From: Streptomyces sp. NA04227
GTDB taxonomy: Bacteria > Actinomycetota > Actinomycetes > Streptomycetales > Streptomycetaceae
Assembly: GCF_013364195.1 (NCBI RefSeq)
Contig: NZ_CP054918.1
Span: 6,003,001 to 6,067,000 of the forward strand
Reading direction: 5' to 3'
DNA: 64,000 bases
The notes beneath the pieces were generated by a model. That model was not told the origin of the DNA, did not search any database, and saw nothing but the letters and a program-made list of their open reading frames with translations. Both the position numbers and the translations under genes were made by a program. This document shows positions 55,900-64,000 of the stretch, piece by piece. Every line of letters begins with the position of its first letter. Positions within the stretch are counted from its first letter, which is position 1.

Positions 55900-57620
55900 G
55901 CGATCAGCTCCTTCGCGGAGTTCGCCTCGTTCGGGCCGACCGGGTCGTCAGGCACCGTCGGCAGGGAGAGCAGTTCCTCGTACGCGTCCTGTGGTGCCTC
56001 GTGGCCGGGCCTGAGCAGTTCGAGGGAGCGTTCCAGGGCGGCGGTCAGCCGTATCGCGTGAGGTGTGCCGGCGGGTGCGGTGAGCAGCAGGTGGGCGGCG
56101 CTGGCGCCCGCGAAGCACCGTTCGTAGCGGCGGGCGAGCGCGAAGGCCTGAGGGGGTGTGTCGCGGGAGGCCGGGGGCAGTGCCGCCATGGCGTCCGCGA
56201 CCGTGGCGATCTCCTCGGCCAGGGCGGTCGCCGCCTCGTACGCGCGGCGCGGTACGGTGCCGTCCGCCGCGAGGTGGGCGAGCCGGTCGACGGCCGTGGG
56301 CAGCCCCTGCACCACGCTGCACCCGGTGCGGCTCATCAGCCGCAGCGCGCCATGGTCCAGCGGCGGCACCGGGCCGTCGCCGACGAGTACGGCGAGGCCC
56401 TCGGCGTCGTGTGCGCCGGTGCGGGCCCTGCGGGCCAGGACCGGGAACTGGGCGATCAGCGCGGAGCGGTTGACGGCCGTGCTGCCGTCGAAGATCGCCA
56501 CGATGCGATGGTCGCGCTCCAGCTTCTGGAACATCCCGTCGGCGTGCTGCTCGGTCAAGTAGCCACGGGCGCCCAGAAGTTCGGCGAGCTCGTCGATCGT
56601 CTGCTGGACGAGGTCCGGCACACCCGCCTTGACCAGGGCCGATACCACGCTCATCTCGCCGGGGAGGCAGTGCGCCGAGCGGGCGGCGAGCAGCGCGGCG
56701 GCCTCGGCCAGCGCCAGGGAGGCGGCGGCCCGCCCCAACGTGCGGCGAGCAAGGGGAAGTTGGAGCAGTGTCGTGCCGTACAGGGCGCGCCGCTCCGCGA
56801 AGTCGTGGGCGAGTGCGAGGGCGTGCTCGCCCGCGCCGAGGGACAGCGAGGTGCAGACGGTCCTGGTGAGTTGCAGGGCCCGCAGCACGATCTCCAGGCC
56901 CTCGCCGACCCCGCCGATGAGTGCCTCGGCGGGGATCTCGGCGCTGTCGAAGGCGATACCGCTGATGTCCGCGCCCCGGATGCCGTGCGTCGGTTCCTTG
57001 GGCAGCGGACGCCAACTCCCCGCAGCCAGGCGCTCCTTGTCGACGAGGAACAGGCTGAAGCCGCGCGCGCCGCCCTCGGTCGAGGTGCGGGCGAGCACCG
57101 AGATCAGACGGCCGCGGGTCGCGTTGTTGATCGGCCACTTCGCGCCGTCGAGCCGCCAGCCGCCGGTCGCCGTGGGCACCGCGGTGAGCTGCCCGGCCAG
57201 CAGGTCGCTGCCCCGGCCGGGCTCGGTCAGGCCCCAGGACACCACCGCGTGCTCGTCGAGAACCATCCGGGCGAGCGCGCGTCGCTGCGCGTAGGAGCCC
57301 GCGACCCAGGCCGACACCGACCCGAGGTACGTCTTGCCGTGCGCGACCGCCACCGTCACATCGCGGCGTGCCACCGTCCGCAGGGACGCGACGAGTTCGG
57401 GCAACCCGCCCTGCGCGCCGCCTAGTTCGGGGGGTACGTAGGCGTGCGCGATGCCACAGCCGTCGAGTACCGCACAGGCCTCGCCCGGGAACTCCTCGCG
57501 CGCGTCGAGCCGGGCACCGACGGCGGGGTCGAACGGCCCGCCCGGCTCGGCGGCGCGGCGCAGTGCGGTGTCCAGCGTGGCGGGCAGTCCGTCCGCCCAC
57601 TGCGGGAGGTGTCCGGTCAC
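55896..57620 (-). CDS. Acyl-CoA dehydrogenase (subunit 2)
   Basis: 574 residues. FAD- and substrate-binding segments are conserved: WGLTEPGRGSDLLAGQL, GAKWPINNATRGRLISVLAR, RRALYGTTLLQLPLARRTLG and LLGARGYLTEQHADGMFQKL. The catalytic region reads VAIFDGSTAVNRSAL with D378 where short-chain enzymes have IYEGT. Starts with GTG at 57620, overlapping the stop of the fatty acyl-AMP ligase (GTGA). In lipopeptide pathways such as ramoplanin and enduracidin, two dehydrogenases, an AMP ligase and a carrier protein make a 2,4-dienoyl group; by analogy this one introduces a double bond into the carrier-bound acyl chain. Confidence 0.9.
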   Translation of the reverse strand: MTGHLPQWADGLPATLDTALRRAAEPGGPFDPAVGARLDAREEFPGEACAVLDGCGIAHAYVPPELGGAQGGLPELVASLRTVARRDVTVAVAHGKTYLGSVSAWVAGSYAQRRALARMVLDEHAVVSWGLTEPGRGSDLLAGQLTAVPTATGGWRLDGAKWPINNATRGRLISVLARTSTEGGARGFSLFLVDKERLAAGSWRPLPKEPTHGIRGADISGIAFDSAEIPAEALIGGVGEGLEIVLRALQLTRTVCTSLSLGAGEHALALAHDFAERRALYGTTLLQLPLARRTLGRAAASLALAEAAALLAARSAHCLPGEMSVVSALVKAGVPDLVQQTIDELAELLGARGYLTEQHADGMFQKLERDHRIVAIFDGSTAVNRSALIAQFPVLARRARTGAHDAEGLAVLVGDGPVPPLDHGALRLMSRTGCSVVQGLPTAVDRLAHLAADGTVPRRAYEAATALAEEIATVADAMAALPPASRDTPPQAFALARRYERCFAGASAAHLLLTAPAGTPHAIRLTAALERSLELLRPGHEAPQDAYEELLSLPTVPDDPVGPNEANSAKELIA

Positions 57621-59374
57621 GGGGCGGCCTCCGTCAGCAGGGCGCGCACCGCAGGGTCGATCTCCTCGTGCACGGGGGTGAGCGCGCCCTGGAGGAACAG
57701 GGCGCGCATCTCGGAGCGCTGCACCTTGCCGCTCGTCGTCCGGCGGACCGTGCCCGGCCTGAGCAGGGCGAGACCGGCCGTACGCACCCCGAACTCGCGG
57801 AAGACCGTGGCGCGCATCGCCACCGCGAGATCGCGCAGCTCCTCCTCGCCGAACCGGCCGCGGATCTCGTGCAGGACGACGACCTCCTCCTGCGGCACCG
57901 GCACGGTGAACGCGGTGCCCACCAGGGTCGCCAACTGCGGGTGCTGGAGGCGCAGTTCGTGCTCGATGTCGTGCGGGTAGAGATTGCGGCCGTGCACGAT
58001 CAGAAGGTCCTTGCTGCGGCCGGTCACAAAGATCTCGCCGTCGAGCACGGTGCCGAGGTCGCCGGTGCGCAGGAACGGGCCCTCGCCGTCGGCGGTGCGG
58101 GCGCCGAAGGTGGCCTCGGTCGCCTCGGGGCGCCCCCAGTAACCGGCCGCCACGCTGGGACCGCGCAGCCAGATCTCGCCGGTCGTCCCGTCGGGCAGCA
58201 CCCGGTGCCCGTCCGCGTCGACGATCCGTACGTCAAAGTCCGGCACGTCGCCGCAGCCGACCAGCTCGCGGACCGGGCCGCCGGGCCGAGGCTGCTCCAG
58301 GGAGTGCTTCTCCAGGGCCTCGGGGTCCACCGGTTCGATCTTCGGCGGGCGGCTCGCCAGGCCGGAGACGAAGACGGTGGCCTCGGCCATGCCGTAGCAG
58401 GGGGCCAGCGCCTCGGCGCGGAACCCGGCCGGGGCGAAGCGCTCCGCGAAGTCGCGCAGGGTGGACGCCTGGATCGGCTCCGAGCCGTTGGCGGCGAACT
58501 GCCAGCGGGACAGGTCGAGTTGCCCGAGCTGGGCGTCGGTGACCCGGCGCACGCACAGCTCGTAGGCGAAGTTGGGCGCGGCCGAGTAGCCGACGTCGTA
58601 CCGGTCGAGCAGGGCCAGCCACTGGTGCGGGCGCTTGAGGAAGGCCATCGGGGACATCAGCGCGCAGCTGCTGCCGAGGAAGAGGCTGGGCAGCAGCTGC
58701 CCCATCAGGCCCATGTCGTGGTAAAGCGGTATCCAGCCACCGAAGTTGGTGTCCTCGGTGAGGCCGAGGGCGCGGCGCAGGCTGTCCGCGTTGTGCAGCA
58801 GATTGCCGTGGTCGACCATGACGCCCTTGGGGTCGCCGGTCGAGCCGGAGGTGTACTGGAGCAGCACCAGCGTGTCCGGGCCGACGTCCGGGTCGCGCCA
58901 CCGGTCCGCGTCACCGAAGTCCGGCGCGTCACTGGCGGCGACCGCGATGTCCAGGCTCTCGTTCTCGATCCACTGACGAGCCTCCGCCAGCTGCCCGGTG
59001 TCGGTGAGGGCGACCCGTACGCCCGCGTCGGCGGCCATGCCGGTGACCCGGCGCTGCTGGTACTGGAACTGGCCCGGCATCGGCGAGGGCACCGCGACGA
59101 CGCCCGCGTACAGACAGCCGAGGAAGGCCGTGACGAAGGGCAGGCCCGGCGGGTGCAGCAGCATGACGCGCTCGCCGGGGGCGCAGCGCTCCTGGAGCCA
59201 GGAGGCGACCCGGCGGGCCTCGGCGTCCAGGGCGGCGTAGTCGAGGGTGCGGGCGCCGTCGGGCGCGTCGTGGTCGTGGACGAAGGTGACGGCCGCGCGC
59301 CCGGCCCGCTCCGCGGCGTGGCGGCGCAGCAGGTGCAGGGCGCTGGGCTCGCCCAGGAGCAGGGAGTCGGTCAC
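57617..59374 (-). CDS. Fatty acyl-AMP ligase (FAAL)
   Basis: 585 residues. It activates a fatty acid with ATP and passes it to a carrier protein. The adenylating motif is LLQYTSGSTGDPKGVMV; GWIPLYHDMGLMGQLL and KRPHQWLALLDRYDV are typical of FAALs rather than CoA ligases, and the C-terminal domain has RSKDLLIVHGRNLYPHDIE and a terminal RTTSGKVQRSEMR. GTG 59374 overlaps the stop of the upstream reductase (GTGA). The frame remains open upstream inside that gene, but the protein character begins at this start. It should load the stand-alone carrier protein of this operon. Confidence 0.93.
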   Translation of the reverse strand: MTDSLLLGEPSALHLLRRHAAERAGRAAVTFVHDHDAPDGARTLDYAALDAEARRVASWLQERCAPGERVMLLHPPGLPFVTAFLGCLYAGVVAVPSPMPGQFQYQQRRVTGMAADAGVRVALTDTGQLAEARQWIENESLDIAVAASDAPDFGDADRWRDPDVGPDTLVLLQYTSGSTGDPKGVMVDHGNLLHNADSLRRALGLTEDTNFGGWIPLYHDMGLMGQLLPSLFLGSSCALMSPMAFLKRPHQWLALLDRYDVGYSAAPNFAYELCVRRVTDAQLGQLDLSRWQFAANGSEPIQASTLRDFAERFAPAGFRAEALAPCYGMAEATVFVSGLASRPPKIEPVDPEALEKHSLEQPRPGGPVRELVGCGDVPDFDVRIVDADGHRVLPDGTTGEIWLRGPSVAAGYWGRPEATEATFGARTADGEGPFLRTGDLGTVLDGEIFVTGRSKDLLIVHGRNLYPHDIEHELRLQHPQLATLVGTAFTVPVPQEEVVVLHEIRGRFGEEELRDLAVAMRATVFREFGVRTAGLALLRPGTVRRTTSGKVQRSEMRALFLQGALTPVHEEIDPAVRALLTEAAP

Positions 59375-61086
59375 GGGGCAGTCCTCTCGGCACGCGCGGG
59401 CAGGAAGTGGGTGGCCTCGAAGTACGCGAGGTAGCGGCTGATCAGCTCGCGCTCGGGCGGCAGGCACGCGATGCCCGAACCGGTCAGCGCCGCTTGGAGG
59501 TTGGTGGTCCCGAAGACGGGCCTGCTGCCCCGGTAGCCGAGGTCCTCGGCGGGCAGTTCGGGGCCGAACAGCGGGAGGAAACGGGTGAGTTCGTTCTCCT
59601 CGCCGCGTTCGGCTGCGGCGGTGAGTTCGGCGTACCAGTCGGCGTACGAGAGGCGGCGCAGCGGATAGCCGCACTCGGCGAGCAGTGCGACGAACCGGTC
59701 CCAGGCCAGCGGATGCCCGCCCGGCAGGTTGAACGAGGTGCCGTGCCACTGCCCGCCGAGCGCCACATGGGCCACGGCCGCGGCGCAGAAGTCGACCGGG
59801 GTCATCTCCAGGAAGACGTCGAACTCCAGGGCGGCGCCGAGCTGGACGCAGCCCTTCATGGTCGCGTTGAGGAAGGTGTCCGTGGCGCAGGCGCCGGTGG
59901 TCTGCGCGCCCGCGATCTGGCCGGGGCGGTAGACGCAGGTGGGCAGCCCCCGCTCGTGGGCCTGCGCCATCATGCGGTCGCCCACCCACTTGGTCTGCCG
60001 GTAGCCGCCCACCACGCCCTCGGGGTCGGTGGCCGCGTCCTCCGCCCAGCGGTGGTCACCGGGGCGGCCGGGGTAGACGGCGAGCGAGGAGATGTAGTGC
60101 ACCGGCTTGACCCGGTGCCGGGCGGCCAGGCGAAGCACCTCCTGGGTGCCGAGGACGTTGACCGGCTTGAGCCGCCGGTAGGGCAGCGCGTAGCTGGACC
60201 AGGCGCCGTTGTGGACGATCATCTCGACGTCGCGGGCCAGGGCCAGATAGGTCCGGCGGTCAAGGCCGAAGTACGGCCGGGCCAGATCGCCGGGCACGCC
60301 GGTGAACCGTGCCTCGTCGCCGTCGCGCCACACGCCGTACCGTTCCATCGCCGCCCGGACGCGCGCCGCCGCCTGCGCGGGCGTGTCCGCCCGTACCAGG
60401 ACGTGGAGTCGGGCCGTGGAACGGTCGAGGAGTTCACGCATCAGGAAGGCGCCGGTGTAGCCGGTGCCGCCGGTCAGCAGGATCGTGTCGTACGGGCCGG
60501 TCGACGGCGGCAGCGCGTCGGCGGCCGGGACGATGTCGGCGGGCAGGACCGCCTCGGCCGTCAGGTCCTCGCTGGCGAGGGAACGCGGGTGCGCGGAGGG
60601 ACCACCGGACTCGGCCCCGCTGCCTCGCGTGTCGAGGTGGCGTACGAGGCGTTCCACGGTCGGGTGGTCGAACAGCTTGCGCAGACTGATCTGGACGCCG
60701 GTGGCCTCCCGCAGCCGGGCCGCCATCTGCGCGGCCGCCAGCGAATCGCCGCCCAGCTCGAAGAAGTTGTCCTTGAGTCCGACCCGGCCGAGGCCCAGGA
60801 CATCGGCCCAGATCTCGGTGATCCGGATCTCCTCGGGCGTCTGCGGCGCCACATAGGCGGCGGCGCCCGAGGTCTCGTCCTCCGCGAGGGCGGGCAGGCT
60901 GCCCCGGTCGACCTTTCCGTTGGGCAGCTTGGGCAGTTCGGGCAGTACGACGAAGCGGGACGGGATCATCGGGTCGGGCAGCTGCCCGGCGGCGAATTCC
61001 CGCAGGCGGGTGCGGAAGGCGGCCCAAGTCGCTTGTGCGAGAGGGTTGTTGGCCGTCGGGGTGACGGGTGCGTTCACGGTGCTCAC
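59371..61086 (-). CDS. Adenylation-domain tail (A9-A10), PCP and thioester reductase
   Basis: 571 residues. Residues 1-65 are the end of an NRPS adenylation domain: A9 LPDPMIPSRFV (36-46) and A10 LPNGKVDR with the catalytic K58. Then a peptidyl carrier domain with S115 in ELGGDSLAAAQM, and an NAD(P)H-dependent thioester reductase (about 195-571) with GGTGYTG (206-212) and Y362/K366 in GYRQTKW. The protein therefore completes the interrupted adenylation domain encoded by the upstream gene and releases the product as an aldehyde or alcohol. GTG 61086 overlaps that gene's stop (GTGA), so the two are coupled. The N-terminal 20 residues form the junction. Confidence 0.9.
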   Translation of the reverse strand: MSTVNAPVTPTANNPLAQATWAAFRTRLREFAAGQLPDPMIPSRFVVLPELPKLPNGKVDRGSLPALAEDETSGAAAYVAPQTPEEIRITEIWADVLGLGRVGLKDNFFELGGDSLAAAQMAARLREATGVQISLRKLFDHPTVERLVRHLDTRGSGAESGGPSAHPRSLASEDLTAEAVLPADIVPAADALPPSTGPYDTILLTGGTGYTGAFLMRELLDRSTARLHVLVRADTPAQAAARVRAAMERYGVWRDGDEARFTGVPGDLARPYFGLDRRTYLALARDVEMIVHNGAWSSYALPYRRLKPVNVLGTQEVLRLAARHRVKPVHYISSLAVYPGRPGDHRWAEDAATDPEGVVGGYRQTKWVGDRMMAQAHERGLPTCVYRPGQIAGAQTTGACATDTFLNATMKGCVQLGAALEFDVFLEMTPVDFCAAAVAHVALGGQWHGTSFNLPGGHPLAWDRFVALLAECGYPLRRLSYADWYAELTAAAERGEENELTRFLPLFGPELPAEDLGYRGSRPVFGTTNLQAALTGSGIACLPPERELISRYLAYFEATHFLPARAERTAP

Positions 61087-64000
61087 TGCTCCCTCGGCGC
61101 GGTGGCCGCCTGATCGAAAGCCGCCTGATCGAAAGCTGCTTGGTCGAAAGCTGCCTGGTCGAAGGCCGCTTGGCCGGAACCTGCCGCATCGGAGTCCGTC
61201 GTCCCGGGACCGGCGGGCGGGGCGCCCACCGGCTCGAAGACGGCGTCGAACTCGCCCACCCGGCCCGGCTCCGGGGGGATCAGCCGTACCGGCCGCCCGT
61301 GGCGCTCACCGAGGGCGGCGATGTCCTCCGGGTCGAGCGCGCCGTCGCCCTGCGCCTCCCAGACGGCCCGTTCCAGGTCCCAGCCGGTCGCCTCGGCGCT
61401 GTGCTGGCCGTGCAGCAACTCCAGTGCGGCCAGGGGGCGTTCGAGGCGTGCGTCCGGGAGGCCGGTGACCGTCAGCGTCAACTCCGGTGCGGTACCGGCG
61501 AGAAGTTCGGCCAGGGTGCCGGTCCCCTTCAGCTCGTCCCAGGTGACCCGCTTGCCGTCGGCGACCGCGTGCGGCGCGCGGTCGCGCCCCAGGAGGGTCA
61601 CGTCCCAGCGGAACCGGGTCAGTTCGTTGGCGTGGTGGCCGCGCTTGAGCTCGACCCGCAGACCGGCTCCGGCCGAGGCCGCGAACTCCTCGAAGAACGC
61701 GGCGGTCAGGCAGAGTTCGCGTTCCTCGGCGAGGGCGCGGGACGCGGCAGCCGCCACCTCGCGGGCCGGGGCCAGTGCGGGCGCCCGGCGGATCTGGGTG
61801 TCCGCGTGGAAGGCGGGCAGCAGCGACAGATCCCGTACGTCACCGACGAAGACCGCGCCCTGAGGCCCGGCCACCCGCAGTGCCTCGGTGAGCGCCCGGC
61901 GCAGGTAGTCGGCGCCCGGGAAGTACTGGACGACCGAGTTGAAGAGCACCAAGTCGGCCGAGGAGTCCGGGAGTTCGGTCAGGGTGAGCGCGTCGCCCTG
62001 GCGCAGGGTGAGGTGGTCGGGCAGCTTGCCGTCGATGGCGATCGAGGCGGCGGTGGCCAGGGCGGCGGGGGAGAGGTCGATGCCCAGGTAGGAATCGGCG
62101 GCCGGGGCCAGCTCCCGCAGGTAGAGACCGACGCCGACTCCGACGTCCACGATCCGGCGGGCCCCGGTCGCCCGGATCCGTTCGACGGTGTTGCCCAGCC
62201 ACTCGCGCATCTCGTGCGCGGGGATGGGCCGCTTGGTGTAGCTGCTCGCCCACCCCGCGAAGTCCCGTTCGTCGTCGCCGAGTTGGGCGGTCTGCGTCGC
62301 GACGGCGGGCGTGTACGCGCCCTCCCAGACGTCCCGCCAGCGGTCCACGTGGCCGCGCTCGCCGCCCGCGGCCCCCTCCTCGCCGTTCTCGGCGACCGGC
62401 GCGACATAGGCGAGGAGCTCGGCCGCCCCGCCCGTGCGGCGCGCGGCGACGACCGCGACCGAGGCGACCTCCGGGTGCCGCGAGAGCACGCTCTCCACCT
62501 CGTCAGGCTCGATGCGGTGGCCCAGGATCTTCACCTGCCGGTCGATCCGGCCGAGGAACTCCAGCGTGCCGTCGGCCCGCCACCGCACCCGGTCGCCCGT
62601 ACGGTAGAAGCGGCCGCCCGGCACGTCGGTGAACCGCTCGGCGGTCAACTCCGGCCTGTCCAGATAGCCTTCCGCGACTCCCTCGCCGCCGATCCACAGC
62701 TCACCGGCGACGCCCACCGGGGTCTCGCGCCCGTCGTCCGCCGTGACGCGGACCAGGGTGTTGGCGACGGGGCGGCCGATCGGCAGCGCGGCCGCGTGGA
62801 CGTCGCGCTCGCGGTCGAGTTCGTGGACCGTCGACCAGATCGTGGTCTCGGTCGGCCCGTACATGTTGAACACTCGGACCGACGGCAGCGCGCCGAGCAG
62901 CTTCTGGGCGAGCCCGGACGGGAAGGCCTCGCCGCCCACGAGCAGCGCCCGCAGCCCTCGCAGTGCGTCCAGCGCCTCCGGCTGCGCGGCCACCGCCGCC
63001 AGGAACGAGGGGGTGGCCTGGAGCAGGGTGGCGCCGTGGCGGGCCAGGAGCGCGCACAGGCCGTCCTCGCCGTCGGCCGGGGTGAGCCGCTCGATCATGC
63101 GCTCCCCGGCCACCACGACGCTCGCGCCGCGGGTCAGCGGCCACAGCAGTTCCAGTACGGAGATGTCGAACGAGACGCTGGTCAGGGCGAGCACGACGTC
63201 GTCGGCGGCCAGGCCGATCCGCTCGTCCATGGCGGCGGTGAAGTTGACCACGTTGCGGTGCAGCAGGACCGTGCCCTTGGGGCGGCCGGTCGAGCCGGAG
63301 GTGTAGATGACGTACACCGGGTCGCCGGGCCGGGCCTGCTCGTCGAGTGGGTCGGTGGACCGCGCGGCGATCTCGGCCGCGTCCCGGTCGAGCCGTACGT
63401 ACCCGCCCGCGGGCAGCTCCTCGGGACCGCCGGGCCCGGTGACCAGGCAGTCGAGGGCGGCGTCCTCGGCGATGTAGCGCAGCCGGTCGGCGGGGAAGTC
63501 CGGGTCCATGGGGACGTACGCGGCGCCGGCGCGGGCGACCGCGAGCAGGGTGACGACCAGGTCCGCGCCGCGCCGCACGCTCACCCCGACCCGGCGGCCG
63601 CGCCCGGCGCCGCGCTCGCGGAGCAGCCGGGCAAGGCGGGCCGCCCGCTCGTCCAACTCGGCGTAGGACAGGCGCACTTGACCGTCGACGAGGGCGAGGG
63701 CGTCCGGTGTCGCGGCGATCTGGCGGGCGATGAGCCCGGGCAGGGTGGCAGTGGTGCCGAAGTCCGTCGCGGTGGCGTTCCAGGTGTCCAGACGGGCCCG
63801 CTCGTCCGCGCCGCGCAGCTCGGTGGGGGGCGCCGCCTGCGGGTCGGCGGCCAGGGCCGCGAGGGCGCGCGCGTAGTAACCGGCGAGGCGGTCGCAGAAC
63901 TCGGGGTCCAGGGACGCGGTGTCGCAGTCCAGCCAGAGGCCGAGACGGCCGCCCGCCGGGTCGACGAGAAAGTTCGCGGCGAGCGGGAAGTTGGTCTCGG
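61083..64000 (-). CDS. NRPS: condensation (end) - adenylation - N-methyltransferase; continues beyond the window
   Basis: Open to the right edge; about 972 codons are visible. From the edge: the end of a condensation domain (63800-64000), a C-A linker WNATATDFG, then adenylation motifs A3 YTSGSTGRPKG, A4 SFDISVLELLWPL, A5 NMYGPTETTIW, A7 YRTGDRVRW and A8 GRIDRQVKILGHRIE. Next comes an inserted N-methyltransferase (about 61300-62350) with FAGWASSYTKRPIPAHEMREW and the SAM site VDVGVGVGLYLREL, as in microcystin-type modules. It stops before A9 and A10, which lie in the next gene. By-eye specificity residues D-I-L-Q-L-G-M-I-W resemble glycine codes. The last 23 residues are four QAAFD repeats. 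Confidence 0.93.
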   Translation of the reverse strand, partial: ETNFPLAANFLVDPAGGRLGLWLDCDTASLDPEFCDRLAGYYARALAALAADPQAAPPTELRGADERARLDTWNATATDFGTTATLPGLIARQIAATPDALALVDGQVRLSYAELDERAARLARLLRERGAGRGRRVGVSVRRGADLVVTLLAVARAGAAYVPMDPDFPADRLRYIAEDAALDCLVTGPGGPEELPAGGYVRLDRDAAEIAARSTDPLDEQARPGDPVYVIYTSGSTGRPKGTVLLHRNVVNFTAAMDERIGLAADDVVLALTSVSFDISVLELLWPLTRGASVVVAGERMIERLTPADGEDGLCALLARHGATLLQATPSFLAAVAAQPEALDALRGLRALLVGGEAFPSGLAQKLLGALPSVRVFNMYGPTETTIWSTVHELDRERDVHAAALPIGRPVANTLVRVTADDGRETPVGVAGELWIGGEGVAEGYLDRPELTAERFTDVPGGRFYRTGDRVRWRADGTLEFLGRIDRQVKILGHRIEPDEVESVLSRHPEVASVAVVAARRTGGAAELLAYVAPVAENGEEGAAGGERGHVDRWRDVWEGAYTPAVATQTAQLGDDERDFAGWASSYTKRPIPAHEMREWLGNTVERIRATGARRIVDVGVGVGLYLRELAPAADSYLGIDLSPAALATAASIAIDGKLPDHLTLRQGDALTLTELPDSSADLVLFNSVVQYFPGADYLRRALTEALRVAGPQGAVFVGDVRDLSLLPAFHADTQIRRAPALAPAREVAAAASRALAEERELCLTAAFFEEFAASAGAGLRVELKRGHHANELTRFRWDVTLLGRDRAPHAVADGKRVTWDELKGTGTLAELLAGTAPELTLTVTGLPDARLERPLAALELLHGQHSAEATGWDLERAVWEAQGDGALDPEDIAALGERHGRPVRLIPPEPGRVGEFDAVFEPVGAPPAGPGTTDSDAAGSGQAAFDQAAFDQAAFDQAAFDQAATAPREQ
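61104..61172 (-). repeat. 15-base tandem repeat at the 3' end of the NRPS gene
   Basis: Four full units and one degenerate unit of 15 bases (CTGATCGAAAGCCGC and variants on the plus strand) encode (QAAFD)n at the extreme C-terminus, immediately before the split point of the adenylation domain. The unit differences are mostly silent. Confidence 0.85.

Noticed and set aside
61083..61086. Frameshift or assembly error splitting a single NRPS gene
   Set aside because: The junction has an in-frame stop and a GTG start in the classic GTGA coupling seen at other junctions of the same operon; still worth re-sequencing.

Overview
The window is very GC-rich (roughly 70% or more by eye). Its codon use, GTG and TTG starts, lipoprotein signals, the GlgE/TreS/Pep2/GlgB pathway and its NRPS genes all point to a Streptomyces-type actinomycete chromosome. 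I see no rRNA, tRNA, CRISPR array, insertion sequence, phage gene or replication origin.

Positions 1-43 kb look like ordinary chromosomal core. In order: the 3' part of a ferredoxin/ferredoxin-NADP reductase; a carbohydrate ABC importer without its own ATPase (minus strand); a CitA/DcuS-type two-component system divergent from a dctA-type dicarboxylate carrier; a lipoprotein; a two-domain VOC protein; a HelD/HelR-type RNA polymerase-associated helicase; and the translationally coupled operon glgE-treS-pep2-glgB, which runs divergently from glgP. Together these last genes turn trehalose and maltose 1-phosphate into branched alpha-glucan and break it down again. Then come two tandem M4 metalloproteases, a small VOC protein, a GlxA-type regulator divergent from a dienelactone hydrolase, a coupled asymmetric ABC exporter pair, an L,D-transpeptidase lipoprotein, an enoyl-CoA hydratase, an anti-sigma-type ATPase, a YVTN beta-propeller lipoprotein behind an unusually AT-rich leader, an ADP-ribosylglycohydrolase and a 70-residue EF-hand protein.

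Positions 43-50 kb are mixed: an AraC regulator divergent from an MDR oxidoreductase, an F420/NADP-type oxidoreductase, a GH25-like hydrolase, a histidine-rich repeat protein and an Xaa-Pro aminopeptidase.

Positions 49.8-64 kb hold the distal part of a biosynthetic operon read on the minus strand and continuing past the right edge. Gene order in transcription is: NRPS (C-A-N-methyltransferase), then a separate protein carrying the A9/A10 end of the adenylation domain plus PCP and thioester reductase, then a fatty acyl-AMP ligase, two acyl-CoA dehydrogenase-like proteins, an acyl carrier protein, two cytochromes P450, an FMN reductase and a GntR regulator. Most junctions in the first half are 4-base overlaps. 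I infer that a fatty acid is activated, loaded on the carrier, desaturated, joined to an amino acid (glycine-like code, probably N-methylated) and released reductively as an aldehyde or alcohol. The adenylation domain split between two polypeptides, and the loss of the usual catalytic acid in one dehydrogenase, are the most unusual points.

Several genes between 29.9 and 44.5 kb have a TAnnnT box 6-8 bases before the start codon and no ribosome binding site, which suggests leaderless mRNAs. Starts were chosen from ribosome binding sites, overlaps and domain starts; where the choice is open the entry says so.
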